This document shows positions 34,762 to 44,779 of a DNA stretch of 64,000 bases, in pieces. Source of the stretch: Halarcobacter anaerophilus (GTDB taxonomy: Bacteria > Campylobacterota > Campylobacteria > Campylobacterales > Arcobacteraceae). The notes beneath the pieces were generated by a model. It was not told the origin of the DNA. It ran no database searches and worked only from the letters and a program-made list of their open reading frames with translations. The position numbers and the translations under genes are program-made. Every line of letters starts with the position of its first letter. Position 1 is the stretch's first letter. The DNA lies in NCBI RefSeq assembly GCF_006459125.1, contig NZ_CP041070.1, positions 2,294,001 through 2,358,000 on the forward strand, read 5' to 3'.

Positions 34762-35646
34762 TTAGAAGGTTACATCGTACCCAAGGTCTTTGAGTCCTTG
34801 TTTGTTTTTAGTCCACCCTTTTTTTACAGAAACAAAAAGTTCCAAAAAGCATTTTCTTCCCGTTAGTTTTTCGATTTTGATTCTTGCATCTTTTCCTATT
34901 CTTTTTATTGCAGTTGCACCTTTACCTATTATCATCCCTTTTTGACTGCCTTTTTGTACTATAATTGTAGCTTTAACTACATCTATATCTTTTTTCTCTT
35001 CTACTTTATTTATTAGAACATCAGTTTCGTAAGGAATTTCATCACTGATGTTTTCAAAAATCGATTCTCTAATAAACTCTTTGAAAATATCTCTTAAGTG
35101 CTCTGTTGTCAAAATTTCAGGATCAAAAAGATAGGGATGTTCAGGAAGATATTTTACAACTTCTTTTAAAATATCTGAAGGAGTTGTCTGTTTTTTTATA
35201 GATACAGGAATTATCTCTTCAAATTTATCGGAATATTTTCTGTATTCTCTCATCTTTTCTAATACTTCACTGTTTGTTACATTATCAATTTTCGTTAAAA
35301 GTAAAATATGTTTTGTATTTTTTTTGTTTTTTTCCAAAAAATTTTCATAATGGGTCAATTTGTCCGTTACAGGAGCTAAAAAAAGAATCAGATCACAATC
35401 TCCTATAGCTTTTAAGGCCTCGTCTAACATAAACTGATTTAAAAGCTTTTCTGTTTCATGAAGTCCAGGAGTATCCACAAATACAATTTGGTCATCATTG
35501 TGCATTACAATAATATTTGCTCTTTTTCTTGTTGCATTTGCTTTATGGGAAACCATTGCAATTTTTTCCCCTACAAGCCAATTTAGCAGTGAACTTTTAC
35601 CTGCATTAGGTCTTCCGACTACTGAAACATAACCGCATTTAGTCAT
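34762..35646 (-). CDS. era: GTPase Era
   Basis: The 294-residue protein has an N-terminal GTPase domain: G1 'GRPNAGKSSLLNWLVGEKIA', G2 'ATRKRANIIV', G3 'DTPGLHETEKLL', G4 'LLTKID'; a C-terminal KH domain follows with 'IIGKGATAIKRIGKDARIKI' and the closing 'GWTKNKQGLKDLGYD'. Era binds the 3' end of 16S rRNA and acts in assembly of the 30S subunit. Length is usual. It lies between a ComM-type gene upstream and the Cts-like cluster downstream on the same strand. Confidence 0.97.
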   Translation of the reverse strand: MTKCGYVSVVGRPNAGKSSLLNWLVGEKIAMVSHKANATRKRANIIVMHNDDQIVFVDTPGLHETEKLLNQFMLDEALKAIGDCDLILFLAPVTDKLTHYENFLEKNKKNTKHILLLTKIDNVTNSEVLEKMREYRKYSDKFEEIIPVSIKKQTTPSDILKEVVKYLPEHPYLFDPEILTTEHLRDIFKEFIRESIFENISDEIPYETDVLINKVEEKKDIDVVKATIIVQKGSQKGMIIGKGATAIKRIGKDARIKIEKLTGRKCFLELFVSVKKGWTKNKQGLKDLGYDVTF

Positions 35647-35714
35647 TTTTATCCTTACTAGGTCCCTTTTAAGGACTTTAATTTTATAAAGATATTATAA
35701 CAAAATGTTTCTAC

Positions 35715-37211
35715 TTATCTTCTTCTATAACTTAAGGCTTCTAGTAAATGCTCTTTTGATATTGTTTCCGAGCTTTGTAAGTCGGCAATTGTTCTGGAAA
35801 CTTTTAAAACTTTGTTTACGCTTCTAAAAGATAAATTAAAATTCTGTGCGGCTTTTTGCAAAATCTCATTTGACTGCTCATCCAAAGTACAATATTTTCT
35901 AATATCTTCATCAAAAAGTTTTCCGTTCAAATTTTTTTGCCCTCTTGAAATCTGCATTTTAAAAGCTTCTAAAACTTTTTTATGCATTTGCTCAGAATTT
36001 ATTGTCGCTTTATCTTTTATATTACTCTCATTCATAACGATATATAAATCAATTCTGTCAAGAAAAGGTTCGGAAAGTCTTGCTTTATATCTTTTTATCT
36101 CCAGCTCGTTACATCTGCATGAATTATCGTTTTTTAGAAGATTTCCGCAAGGACACGGGTTCATAGCTGCTACAAATAAAAATTTTGTTTTATAAATGAT
36201 TTTAGAGTTTGCTCTGCTTACTAATAATCTATAATCCTGTAAAGGCTCTCGTAATGCCTCTAAAATAGAAGAACTAAAATGCGGTAACTCGTCAAAGAAC
36301 AAAGAACCGTTATTTGCCAAAGCAACTTCTCCTATATTGTTACCTCCTAAAATTGAAGCCTTTGAACTTGTACAGTGAGGTGACCTTTGTTCTCTTAGAG
36401 GTTTAAAAGAAGGCTCTTTTAAGTTTAATGCCTGCATCTTAGCTATTTCCAAGATTTCATCCAAACTCATAGGTGCCATAATATAAGGTAACCTTCTTGC
36501 TATCATAGTTTTTCCACAGCCCGGACTTCCTTCTAAAATAATATTATGATTTCCTGCTGCCGCTATTAATGCAGCTCTTTTTGCATTTTCCTGTCCTTTT
36601 ATATCTATAAAATCTTCTTTATACTCTTTTGTATAATAAAATTTATCACTATTTATATTCAGACTATTATAGGCTAAAACCTCTTTTTGATATAAAAATC
36701 TATCTTTGTTTTCACTTTTGAAAAACTCTATTGCTTCCAAAAGATTTTTAACACAATAGATTTTTATATTTGGAATTTTTGAAATTTTAAGGGCACTGTT
36801 TTCACACACCAATACGTTTTTAACCAATTTCTTTTTGACTAAAGATAGAATTATAGGAAAAATTGAATTACTATCTTTTATCTCTCCGTTTAAAGAGAGT
36901 TCGCCGAAAATATGAAATTCTTTAAAATTTATTTTTTGTTCATATAAAGAGATTAAAAGAGCAATAGGCAGATCAAAATGCGTACCGCTCTTTTTTATTT
37001 CACTAGGAGCTAAATTAATTGTAATTTTTTTAGGAGGGAATTTAAACTCATTTGTAAGTAAAGCAGACTTCGTTCTGTCTTTTGACTCGTTTATTGCGGC
37101 TGAAACCATGCCTACAATTGTAAAGCTAGGAAGACCTTTTGTAAAGGTTGCTTCAACATTTACCTCTTTTGCTTCAATATTATCAATAGTTGCAGATTTT
37201 ATTATTTTCAT
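35715..37211 (-). CDS. YifB/ComM-family AAA ATPase
   Basis: The 498-residue protein has the ChlI-like N-terminal domain ('IEAKEVNVEATFTKGLPSFT', 'ITINLAPSEIKKSGTHFDLP'), an AAA core with Walker A 'LEGSPGCGKTMIARRLPYIM' and Walker B 'NNGSLFFDELPHFSSSILEA', 'AMNPCPCGNL' and the C-terminal Mg-chelatase segment ('ARLSEPFLDRIDLYIV', 'SFRSVNKVLKVSRTIADL'). ComM is a hexameric helicase that supports branch migration during natural transformation. Its location close to the CtsE/CtsF-like genes agrees with that role. Confidence 0.93.
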   Translation of the reverse strand: MKIIKSATIDNIEAKEVNVEATFTKGLPSFTIVGMVSAAINESKDRTKSALLTNEFKFPPKKITINLAPSEIKKSGTHFDLPIALLISLYEQKINFKEFHIFGELSLNGEIKDSNSIFPIILSLVKKKLVKNVLVCENSALKISKIPNIKIYCVKNLLEAIEFFKSENKDRFLYQKEVLAYNSLNINSDKFYYTKEYKEDFIDIKGQENAKRAALIAAAGNHNIILEGSPGCGKTMIARRLPYIMAPMSLDEILEIAKMQALNLKEPSFKPLREQRSPHCTSSKASILGGNNIGEVALANNGSLFFDELPHFSSSILEALREPLQDYRLLVSRANSKIIYKTKFLFVAAMNPCPCGNLLKNDNSCRCNELEIKRYKARLSEPFLDRIDLYIVMNESNIKDKATINSEQMHKKVLEAFKMQISRGQKNLNGKLFDEDIRKYCTLDEQSNEILQKAAQNFNLSFRSVNKVLKVSRTIADLQSSETISKEHLLEALSYRRR

Positions 37212-37302
37212 TAAGTTAACTTTTTAAATAATTTAATTGATTATATAAAAAGTTTATTTATAAAGTAATTATTTGTATTATTTTAGAAGAAAAGAGGAGA
37301 AG

Positions 37303-37818
37303 TTATTTATTATGTTTTAACTTCTTTTTCCACTCTTTTTCAAATTTTTTTCTTTTTACGATAGATAAGTTTTCAATAAACAAGTGACCTGATAAATGTT
37401 CCATTTCATGCTGCCAGGCAACAGCTAAGAAATCTTCACTCTCCATCGTCTGTTTTTGCCCGTATCTATCATAATACTCAACAATAATATGCTGTGCTCT
37501 TTTTACCTCTTCATTAAAGCCAGGAACACTAAGACAACCCTCAACAAAGACTTGAACCCCGTCTTTATGCGTAAGAACAGGATTTATAGCCTCTATTAAA
37601 TCTTCTTTATCTTGAACATCTTCCTCATTTGGAAGATTTATTATCAGAACATTAAGAGGAACGGCGACTTGAATTGCAGCAAGTCCCACTCCGTTGTCGG
37701 CTATCATTGTTTCGTACATATCATCTAAAAGAGTATGAAGTTCTTCATCAAACTTCACTACATCTTTAGATTTTGTTCTAAGTAGTTTATTTGGATATGT
37801 TATTACTTCTCTAATCAT
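37303..37818 (-). CDS. def: peptide deformylase
   Basis: The 171-residue metalloenzyme removes formyl groups from nascent proteins. All three motifs are present: 'DNGVGLAAIQVAVP', 'EGCLSVPGFNEEV' (metal-binding Cys) and 'AWQHEMEHLSGHLFIE' (two metal His and the catalytic Glu; Glu replaces the usual Asp in QHE.DHL). The C-terminus is lysine-rich. It follows clpP by 5 bases, in the order tig-clpP-def, a chaperone/protease/maturation group at the ribosome exit. Confidence 0.97.
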   Translation of the reverse strand: MIREVITYPNKLLRTKSKDVVKFDEELHTLLDDMYETMIADNGVGLAAIQVAVPLNVLIINLPNEEDVQDKEDLIEAINPVLTHKDGVQVFVEGCLSVPGFNEEVKRAQHIIVEYYDRYGQKQTMESEDFLAVAWQHEMEHLSGHLFIENLSIVKRKKFEKEWKKKLKHNK

Positions 37819-37823
37819 TTTCT

Positions 37824-38408
37824 TTATTTATGGCTTGTTATTACTTCGTCGATTAATCCATATTCGCAAGCTTGTTCAGCACTCATAAAATTATCTCTAT
37901 CTGTATCTTTTTCAATAACTTCTAAAGGCTGACCTGTTTGCTTAGCTAATATATCGTTTAAAGTATCTTTGATTCTTTGAATCTCTTTTGCTTGAATCTG
38001 AATATCTGTTGCCTGACCTTGCGCTCCACCTAAAGGTTGGTGAATCATTATTCTAGAGTTTGGTAAAGAGTATCTTTTCCCTTTTACTCCACAAGATAAT
38101 AAAAAAGCACCCATTGAAGCGGCTTGTCCGATACAAATCGTACAAACATCAGGTTTGATATAATTCATTGTATCATAAATTGACATACCACTTGTAATTA
38201 CTCCACCTGGAGAGTTGATATATAAATAGATGTCTTTATCAGGATCTTCTGCTTCAAGAAAAAGTAATTGAGCAACTATAGATGATGCAACGGCATCATT
38301 TACCTCTCCGCTTAACATAATAATTCTATCTTTAAGAAGTCTAGAATAAATATCGTAACTTCTTTCCCCTCTTCCGCTTTTTTCAACTACATATGGTATA
38401 TAACTCAT
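37824..38408 (-). CDS. clpP: ATP-dependent Clp protease proteolytic subunit
   Basis: The 194-residue serine protease subunit shows the N-terminal '[20 protein letters not shown]', '[20 protein letters not shown]', the catalytic Ser in '[20 protein letters not shown]', the catalytic His in '[16 protein letters not shown]', and the Asp near '[20 protein letters not shown]'. It forms the tetradecameric chamber that works with ClpX and ClpA. It is 15 bases downstream of tig, with which it is often paired. Confidence 0.98.
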   Translation of the reverse strand: MSYIPYVVEKSGRGERSYDIYSRLLKDRIIMLSGEVNDAVASSIVAQLLFLEAEDPDKDIYLYINSPGGVITSGMSIYDTMNYIKPDVCTICIGQAASMGAFLLSCGVKGKRYSLPNSRIMIHQPLGGAQGQATDIQIQAKEIQRIKDTLNDILAKQTGQPLEVIEKDTDRDNFMSAEQACEYGLIDEVITSHK

Positions 38409-38423
38409 TTTTTATCCTAAGAT

Positions 38424-39725
38424 TTATTTTCCTAATTTTTCGTCTAATAATTTTGTGATAACTTTATCTTCAATCATTGACATTTTAATAGCAGGTAAAT
38501 ATCCGGCATCTTGATATCTTTTTAATACATCTTGCGGATTTTGACCAGTTTGTAATGCTTCATAATAGATTACTTGAGTAACTTCTTGGTCATTTACCTC
38601 TACACCTTCAGCTTTTGCTAATGCATCTACGATAAAAGTAGCTTTTACAGATTTTTCTGCATCTTCTCTTAATTCGTCTCTCATAGATTCAACTTTAGAA
38701 GCATCTTCTTGTAAACCTTTAATCTCTTCTTCCGTCATTGTTCTTACTTTGTTGTTTAAAGCAAAGTTAATCTCTTGATCAACTACAGATGAAGGTAATG
38801 CAAAGTTTAATTCAGTTACTAGTTTATCTAAAAAGGCAGGTTTTAACTCTTCTCTATAATAACTACCTTTTGCTTCTGCTTTCATTTGTTCTTCAATTTT
38901 AGATTTTAATGTTTCAAGTGTAGCATCTTCTTCACCCGGAAGCATTTTTTTAGCTAAATCATCATTAAGTTCTGCAGGAACTTTTTCTTGAATTTCATGA
39001 AGTTTTACTTTAAATACTGCTTCTTTTCCCGCTAATTCTTTTGATTGATAATTTTCAGGGAAAGTTACAACTACATCTTTCTCTTCTTCATATTTCATAC
39101 CGATAATTTGATCTTCAAATCCGGGGATAAATGATCCTGAACCAATTTCAAGAACGTATTTTTCAGCTTTTCCACCGTCGAAAGCTTTGTCATCTACAAA
39201 ACCTTCGAAATCTATTTGTGCAAAATCTCCCTCTCTAACCATTCTTTTTCTTTTTATTTTTTCTAATGGTGCAGATTGTTTTGCCATATCTTCAAGTCTT
39301 GAATCGATCTCTTTTTCGTCAACTTTTTTATCTTCAACTTCAGGAACCAATGATTTATAATCTCCTAAATCAATATTCGGTTTGCAAGCAACTTTGATTT
39401 CAACATCAATTGAACCGTCATCTTTTTTATCAAATTTTGAAATTGCAGGTTCACCTACTAAATCTTCATTTTTGATATCAAGTTCTTTTAAACCTTGAGT
39501 TAATAGATCTCTTAGTGCATCACTTTGAGCATCTTCTCTTAACTTGCTTCCATATCTTTGTTTAACAACAGCAACAGGAACTTTACCTTTTCTAAATCCT
39601 TGAACATCCATTGTTTTTGCAGCTTGTTTAGCTATTTTGTCTATACTTTTTTCTACTGTATCCGCAGAAATTGTTGAAGTAATAACGGCATTTGCCTCAT
39701 CTACTCTTTTTGCGTTAAATTCCAT
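38424..39725 (-). CDS. tig: trigger factor
   Basis: The 433-residue ribosome-bound chaperone has the N-terminal ribosome-docking loop 'VQGFRKGKVPVAVVKQRYG', a central FKBP-type prolyl isomerase domain (about 155-240, 'REGDFAQIDFEGFVDDKAFD', 'GSGSFIPGFEDQIIGMKYEE'), and a helical C-terminal chaperone body that ends in 'MIEDKVITKLLDEKLGK'. Length matches the family. It is the first gene of tig-clpP-def and diverges from the VWA/TPR gene. Confidence 0.97.
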   Translation of the reverse strand: MEFNAKRVDEANAVITSTISADTVEKSIDKIAKQAAKTMDVQGFRKGKVPVAVVKQRYGSKLREDAQSDALRDLLTQGLKELDIKNEDLVGEPAISKFDKKDDGSIDVEIKVACKPNIDLGDYKSLVPEVEDKKVDEKEIDSRLEDMAKQSAPLEKIKRKRMVREGDFAQIDFEGFVDDKAFDGGKAEKYVLEIGSGSFIPGFEDQIIGMKYEEEKDVVVTFPENYQSKELAGKEAVFKVKLHEIQEKVPAELNDDLAKKMLPGEEDATLETLKSKIEEQMKAEAKGSYYREELKPAFLDKLVTELNFALPSSVVDQEINFALNNKVRTMTEEEIKGLQEDASKVESMRDELREDAEKSVKATFIVDALAKAEGVEVNDQEVTQVIYYEALQTGQNPQDVLKRYQDAGYLPAIKMSMIEDKVITKLLDEKLGK

Positions 39726-39816
39726 TAACTCTACTCCGATTTTTTTAATTTTAGTGGTGATTTTATCTAATTTTTTATAAAATACCCATTATATATAAAG
39801 AAGAGAGTAAATCACA

Positions 39817-41571
39817 TTGCAATTTCTATACCCTAATGTACTATTTTTAATGCTTGTTCCCGTTTTGTTATTGATGTTTTTAATTATCACAAATAAAGAT
39901 AGTTTTCAGAAATATTTTTCCAAAGAGATCTTAAGCAGGCTCTCTATATCAAATAAATATATGGGAAAAACCACAAGAAATATTATTCTTTTTTTAAGTT
40001 TGATTCTTCTGGTAATTGCTCTTGCAAGACCCGTTACAAATGAAAAAGAGCAGAGTTTTAAACAAGAAGTAGCAAGTATTGTAGTAGCTATTGACGTTTC
40101 AAAATCTATGTTAGCAACAGATCTTTACCCTAACAGATTAAGTTTTGCAAAACAAAAACTTCTAAATTTAATTGAGTTATCAAAGAAAAATGCAATAGCC
40201 GTTATACTTTTTGCAAAATCCTCTTTTATCCTTTCTCCTGTTACGCAGGATTTTAACTCTTTGAAAATCTTAGTTGAAAATCTAAATCCCGGGATAAATT
40301 TTGACAACGGCTCAAATATCTTTTCAACCTTAGAGACTACAAATAAACTTTTAAAAGATTATAAAAGTAAAAATCTTATTTTATTAACCGACGGAGGCAA
40401 TAAAGATACGTATAAAGATGAAATCGAATATGCAAAAAACAATAAAATCAATGTTTATACAATAGCAATCGGTACTAAAAAACCGGCACCTATAAAACTA
40501 TCAGACGGTAATTTCTTAACAAAAAAAGACGGAAGTATAGTAACTGTTAAAGTAAATGAGAATATCAAGAAATTAAGTCTAAATACGCAAGGTGGATTTA
40601 TAAACTATTCTAACTCTAATGATGATATTAAACAAATCCTTAATAATATTGATATAAAATCCTCAAAAAAAGAGATGGAATCTAAAAAATTCAAAACCTA
40701 TACGGAACTTTTTTATTATCCTTTAGCAGCAGGAATTTTTCTTCTTTTAATAGCTTTTTCCTCTCTTCCAAACTTAAAAAGAGGTGCAAATATTGCCGTA
40801 TTGTTTACTCTTTTACTTTTAAATTCAGATTTAAAAGCCTTTGAATTTGATTTTAAAAATATCGATAAAGCCAATGATTATTATGAAAAAGGTGAATATA
40901 AAGAAGCCATAAAAGAGTACGAAAAAGTAGCAAAAACTCCTGAAGCAAAATATAATCTAGCTAATTCATATTATAAAAACGGTGAGTATAAAAAAGCTTT
41001 AAAAAGTTATAAACAAGTGGTATCTTCAAATAAAGATTTGGAGCATAAAAAACTTCATAATCTAGGCAATACTTATGTAAAATTAAATGATTTGGAAAAT
41101 GCTAAAAAAATGTACGAAAATGCTTTAAAAATTGAAGCAGACAAAGAGACAAGAGAAAATCTTGAAATGATTGAAAAATTACTGAAAAAACGAAAAAATA
41201 AAGAGAATAAAAAGAAACAAAATCAAAACAATCAAAATAATAATCAGCAAAAAAACAGTAAACAAAAAGAGAATCAACAAAATCAACATAATCAAGAAGA
41301 CAAACAAAATAAGGAAAACAGATCCCAAGAGAATAAAAAAAATCAAAATTCAAAACAAAAAGAAGAAAACAAAAAGAATCAAGATTTAAAAAATTCTAAT
41401 TCCAATAAAAAAGAGAAGATAAAACAGCAATCCGAAAAGAAAGTAAAACAAAATCAAATTTCAGATTTAGAAGAGAAAAAATGGTTGGAAGAGTTGGAAA
41501 AAGATAAAACGCCTGTTTTATTAAAAAAAGTCGAGAGTCAAAAAGAGGATGACTCTTCCACTCCTTGGTAA
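39817..41571 (+). CDS. BatB/BatC-type VWA-TPR membrane protein
   Basis: Start codon is TTG (39817), since no ATG precedes the first span in frame. The 584-residue protein has two N-terminal spans (about 8-24 and 53-70), a VWA domain with the MIDAS motif 'VVAIDVSKSMLATD' and 'ILLTDGGNKD', two more spans (about 293-325), TPR repeats (about 345-450: 'ANDYYEKGEYKEAIKEYEKV', 'AKYNLANSYYKNGEYKKALK', 'LGNTYVKLNDLENAKKMYEN'), and a low-complexity tail of about 100 residues of Lys, Gln, Asn and Glu. Bat proteins of this kind are linked with MoxR AAA ATPases in stress tolerance; no moxR is next to it. Confidence 0.85.
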   Translation: MQFLYPNVLFLMLVPVLLLMFLIITNKDSFQKYFSKEILSRLSISNKYMGKTTRNIILFLSLILLVIALARPVTNEKEQSFKQEVASIVVAIDVSKSMLATDLYPNRLSFAKQKLLNLIELSKKNAIAVILFAKSSFILSPVTQDFNSLKILVENLNPGINFDNGSNIFSTLETTNKLLKDYKSKNLILLTDGGNKDTYKDEIEYAKNNKINVYTIAIGTKKPAPIKLSDGNFLTKKDGSIVTVKVNENIKKLSLNTQGGFINYSNSNDDIKQILNNIDIKSSKKEMESKKFKTYTELFYYPLAAGIFLLLIAFSSLPNLKRGANIAVLFTLLLLNSDLKAFEFDFKNIDKANDYYEKGEYKEAIKEYEKVAKTPEAKYNLANSYYKNGEYKKALKSYKQVVSSNKDLEHKKLHNLGNTYVKLNDLENAKKMYENALKIEADKETRENLEMIEKLLKKRKNKENKKKQNQNNQNNNQQKNSKQKENQQNQHNQEDKQNKENRSQENKKNQNSKQKEENKKNQDLKNSNSNKKEKIKQQSEKKVKQNQISDLEEKKWLEELEKDKTPVLLKKVESQKEDDSSTPW

Positions 41572-41575
41572 AAAA

Positions 41576-42694
41576 TTAATAATTTGCAGATTTTCTCATC
41601 TGCATTAACTCTTTTTGAACAGAAATATTAACTTTTTCATCATGTTCAAAATCCAAAGTATAATTTCTACCGTCATAATCTACGGAATTTAATATAATTT
41701 TCATAGCTTCCAGTCTTGCAAGATGTTTGTTATCACTTCTAATAACATGCCAAGGTGCAGCTCTTGAAGATGTTCTTCTTAACATTTCATATTTTTTTTC
41801 AGAAAATTCTACCCATAAATCTTGTGCTTGCATATCAACTTCCGAAAATTTCCATTGTCTTAACGGATCGTTAATTCTTCTATCAAATCTTCTTTTTTGT
41901 TCTGCTTTAGATACGGAAAAATATAGTTTAATCAAAATCATTCCCTGTCTTACTAAATCTTGTTCAAAATTTACGACATCTTCCATAAAAATTTCATACT
42001 CTTCTTTTGTACAAAATCCGAAAATAGGTTCAACCATGGCTCTGTTGTACCAAGAACGATCAAAAAGAACCATTTCTCCGCCTGTCGGAAAGTGTTGAAT
42101 ATATCTTTGGAAAAACCATTGGTTTTTTTGACTATCCGTAGGTTTTCCTAAAGCAACAACTCTATAGTGTTTGTTGTTCATATATCTTGTTATTCGTCTA
42201 ATAGCTCCACCTTTACCCGAAGCGTCTCGTCCTTCAAAAATAATTATCATTCTTTTGTTTTCTGCTTCTAAATAATTTTGAAGTTTTATTAATTCGATTT
42301 GGTACTGTTTAAGCTCTTCCAAATCATAAATTTTTTGAATCCCGTCTCCTAAAATTTGGGGATCAATATCTTTAAAATTTCCCAATATCGCTTTTAAAGC
42401 TTTATTCTCCTCTAAAAGTTCTTGATACTTGTCAGGGTCAATCTTTTGTATAACTTTTGCCTTTGCAATTTGTTTTTCTTCTTTTTGATTGATTATGGAA
42501 TCTTTAAATTTTTGCATTAGATTAAGTGCAGCTTTTTTTGTAAGATTATCTTTTTTCGTATATCCTAAGACTTTTACATATCTTTTTTTATCATATTGAA
42601 ATCTTGCAATATATTTTTTACCAAAAGCAGGATGAGCAGCTTTTGAGATATACAATCCGCTATAGTTTGTTTTTTCAAAATCACTTAAATTCAT
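41576..42694 (-). CDS. ppk2: polyphosphate kinase 2 family protein (second tandem copy)
   Basis: The 372-residue protein has an N-terminal extension of about 130 residues (AP2-like 'YIARFQYDKKRYVKVLGYTK' pattern) before the PPK2 core: Walker A 'FEGRDASGKGGAIRRITRYM', 'VVALGKPTDSQKNQWFFQRY', Walker B 'GGEMVLFDRSWYNRAMVEPI' and the lid 'QKRRFDRRINDPLRQWKFS'. PPK2 enzymes transfer phosphate between polyphosphate and nucleotides. It follows the shorter paralogue by 6 bases. The two cores are similar but not identical, so a hetero-oligomer or different nucleotide preference may exist. Its stop lies 4 bases from that of the convergent Bat gene. Confidence 0.9.
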   Translation of the reverse strand: MNLSDFEKTNYSGLYISKAAHPAFGKKYIARFQYDKKRYVKVLGYTKKDNLTKKAALNLMQKFKDSIINQKEEKQIAKAKVIQKIDPDKYQELLEENKALKAILGNFKDIDPQILGDGIQKIYDLEELKQYQIELIKLQNYLEAENKRMIIIFEGRDASGKGGAIRRITRYMNNKHYRVVALGKPTDSQKNQWFFQRYIQHFPTGGEMVLFDRSWYNRAMVEPIFGFCTKEEYEIFMEDVVNFEQDLVRQGMILIKLYFSVSKAEQKRRFDRRINDPLRQWKFSEVDMQAQDLWVEFSEKKYEMLRRTSSRAAPWHVIRSDNKHLARLEAMKIILNSVDYDGRNYTLDFEHDEKVNISVQKELMQMRKSANY

Positions 42695-42700
42695 TTTTTA

Positions 42701-43624
42701 TCAAGCCTTTGCAAATTTATTTTCTTGTTCCATTATTTCTAATTCTTCACTTCCGCTAATTAAAATATCAGAGTCTATTTCAACATCTTTTTTATCTACT
42801 TTGCTTGGATACTCAACTTGAGACAAAATATGTTTTATACAGTTTATTCTAGCTTTTTTCTTATCATCGCTTCTAATAACCGTCCAAGGTGCAACATCCG
42901 TATTTGATGCCATCAACATCGAAAATTTTGTAATTGTATATTTATCCCAAAGTTTTTGAGACTCTTTATCTACAGGAGATAATTTATACTGTTTTAAAGG
43001 ATCAACTTCTCTTTTTTTAAATCTTCTTGCCTGCTCTTTTTTAGAAACCGAAAAGTAATATTTTAAAAGAATAATTCCCGATTTTACAAGCATATTTTCA
43101 AATTCAGGTACCTCTTTTAAAAATTCATGATGCTCTTCTGTGGTACAAAATCCCATTACAGGCTCAACTCCAGCTCTGTTATACCAAGATCTGTCAAATA
43201 AAACTATTTCTCCAGCACTTGGCAAATGATTTGTATATCGTTGAAAATACCATTGAGTTTTTTCAACATCACTTGGTTTTCCCAAAGCTACTACTCTAGC
43301 ACCCCTTGGATTTAAATGTTCTGTTATTCTTTTTATTGTACCACCTTTTCCTGCGGCATCTCTTCCTTCAAAAAGCATAAGAACTTTAAGCCCTTCTTCT
43401 TTTACGTAGTTTTGGAATTTAAGTAGCTCAATTTGAAGTTTTGTTAACTCTTTTTCATACTCTAAAGTCTCTTTTTTTACCCAAATTTGAACTTTATTTC
43501 CCTTCTCTTGAAGGATTTTTCTCTCTCTTTGATAATTTTTTGGTTTATGTTTTAACTCTTCTTCCGTGTCAATCTCTTCTTCATCTTTAAATTCACTGTT
43601 TATTATATTTCTATCTTCACCCAT
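42701..43624 (-). CDS. ppk2: polyphosphate kinase 2
   Basis: The 307-residue protein has a charged N-terminus and a one-domain PPK2 core: Walker A 'LFEGRDAAGKGGTIKRITEH', 'ARVVALGKPSDVEKTQWYFQ', Walker B 'AGEIVLFDRSWYNRAGVEPV', 'MGFCTTEEHHEF' and the lid 'EQARRFKKREVDPLKQYKLS'. The length fits class I PPK2. It is located directly between nspC and the longer PPK2 paralogue, all on the minus strand; a shared transcript with the polyamine genes is likely from the 12-base gap to nspC. Confidence 0.93.
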   Translation of the reverse strand: MGEDRNIINSEFKDEEEIDTEEELKHKPKNYQRERKILQEKGNKVQIWVKKETLEYEKELTKLQIELLKFQNYVKEEGLKVLMLFEGRDAAGKGGTIKRITEHLNPRGARVVALGKPSDVEKTQWYFQRYTNHLPSAGEIVLFDRSWYNRAGVEPVMGFCTTEEHHEFLKEVPEFENMLVKSGIILLKYYFSVSKKEQARRFKKREVDPLKQYKLSPVDKESQKLWDKYTITKFSMLMASNTDVAPWTVIRSDDKKKARINCIKHILSQVEYPSKVDKKDVEIDSDILISGSEELEIMEQENKFAKA

Positions 43625-43636
43625 TATTATTTACCT

Positions 43637-44779
43637 TTAAGAAAGTCTAGACTTGTACTCATTATACCCAAAATTATTTACAATTCGGTAACATTCTTCG
43701 TTCTTTTTTAATACAATTGATGGTAACTTTATCCCGTTAAAAGTAGTAGTTTTAACCATTGTATAGTGAATCATATCCTCTAAAATGATTTTATCCCCTA
43801 CTTTTAGAGGTTGGTCAAAAGAGTAATCTCCTATAATATCTCCTGCCAAACAAGTATTTCCACCAAGTCTATATGTGTATTTTTTTTCATCGGGTAAAGC
43901 GCTGTTTCTTACATCGGGTCTATAAGGCATTGCCAAAGTATCGGGCATATGTGCCTCGGCAGAGGTATCTAAAATAGCAATATTCATTCCGTTTTCTACT
44001 ATATCAAGTACAGTTGCCACAAGGTACCCTGTTTTCCATCCTACAGCCTCTCCAGGCTCTAAATATAGTTCCAAATGAGGATACTTTTTTTTAAAATCTT
44101 TAAGTAATTTTATCAGACCTTCTACATCATAATCAGCTCTTGTAATATGATGCCCTCCGCCAAAATTGACCCATTTCATTTTAGGTAAAAACTCTGCAAA
44201 TTTTTCTTCAAAATTTTTTAAAGCACCTTTCAAGGCATCAACATTTTGTTCACATAAAGCGTGAAAATGAAGACCTTCTACATCTTCTAAATTATCTTCT
44301 TGAAAGTTTGCTTTTGTAATTCCAAGTCTTGAAAAAGCTGCACAAGGATTATATAAATCCACTTCAACAGAAGAGTATTCGGGATTTACTCTAAGACCTA
44401 TTGAAGTTTTACCCTTTGCTTTTTGTCTAAACTGATTTAACTGGTTAAAAGAGTTAAAAACAAGATGATTTGAAATATCTATTATCTCATCTATCTCTTC
44501 ATCTTTAAAAGAGGGAGAATAAGTATGAACTTCCTTTTTAAACTCCTCTTTTGCCAACAAAGCCTCATGCAAACCACTTGCACAACAACCTTTTAGATAC
44601 TCTCGGCAAAGATCAAAAGTTGACCAAAGAGCAAAGCCTTTTAATGCTAAAAGAATATTTACATCTGCCTCATCTTGAACTCTTTTTAGAAGTTCAAGAT
44701 TCTTTTTTAAAAGCTCTTCTTCACAGACAAAAGCCGGACTTGGAAGTTCATTTATACTTTTTACTATATTACTCTTCAT
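43637..44779 (-). CDS. nspC: carboxynorspermidine decarboxylase
   Basis: From the ATG at 44779 the product has 380 residues; an ATG at 44791 is also possible, but overlaps the rubredoxin gene more. This PLP-dependent alanine-racemase-fold decarboxylase makes spermidine or norspermidine from the carboxy form. Visible features: '[20 protein letters not shown]', '[20 protein letters not shown]' with the PLP lysine, '[20 protein letters not shown]', '[10 protein letters not shown]', '[19 protein letters not shown]', '[20 protein letters not shown]' and '[13 protein letters not shown]' with the catalytic Cys. It works together with the synthase at 44992. Confidence 0.93.
   Translation of the reverse strand: MKSNIVKSINELPSPAFVCEEELLKKNLELLKRVQDEADVNILLALKGFALWSTFDLCREYLKGCCASGLHEALLAKEEFKKEVHTYSPSFKDEEIDEIIDISNHLVFNSFNQLNQFRQKAKGKTSIGLRVNPEYSSVEVDLYNPCAAFSRLGITKANFQEDNLEDVEGLHFHALCEQNVDALKGALKNFEEKFAEFLPKMKWVNFGGGHHITRADYDVEGLIKLLKDFKKKYPHLELYLEPGEAVGWKTGYLVATVLDIVENGMNIAILDTSAEAHMPDTLAMPYRPDVRNSALPDEKKYTYRLGGNTCLAGDIIGDYSFDQPLKVGDKIILEDMIHYTMVKTTTFNGIKLPSIVLKKNEECYRIVNNFGYNEYKSRLS

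Noticed and set aside
41196-41480. CRISPR-like or minisatellite repeat in the Bat gene
   Set aside because: The repeated AAA/CAA/AAT codons encode a low-complexity tail without regular units or spacers.
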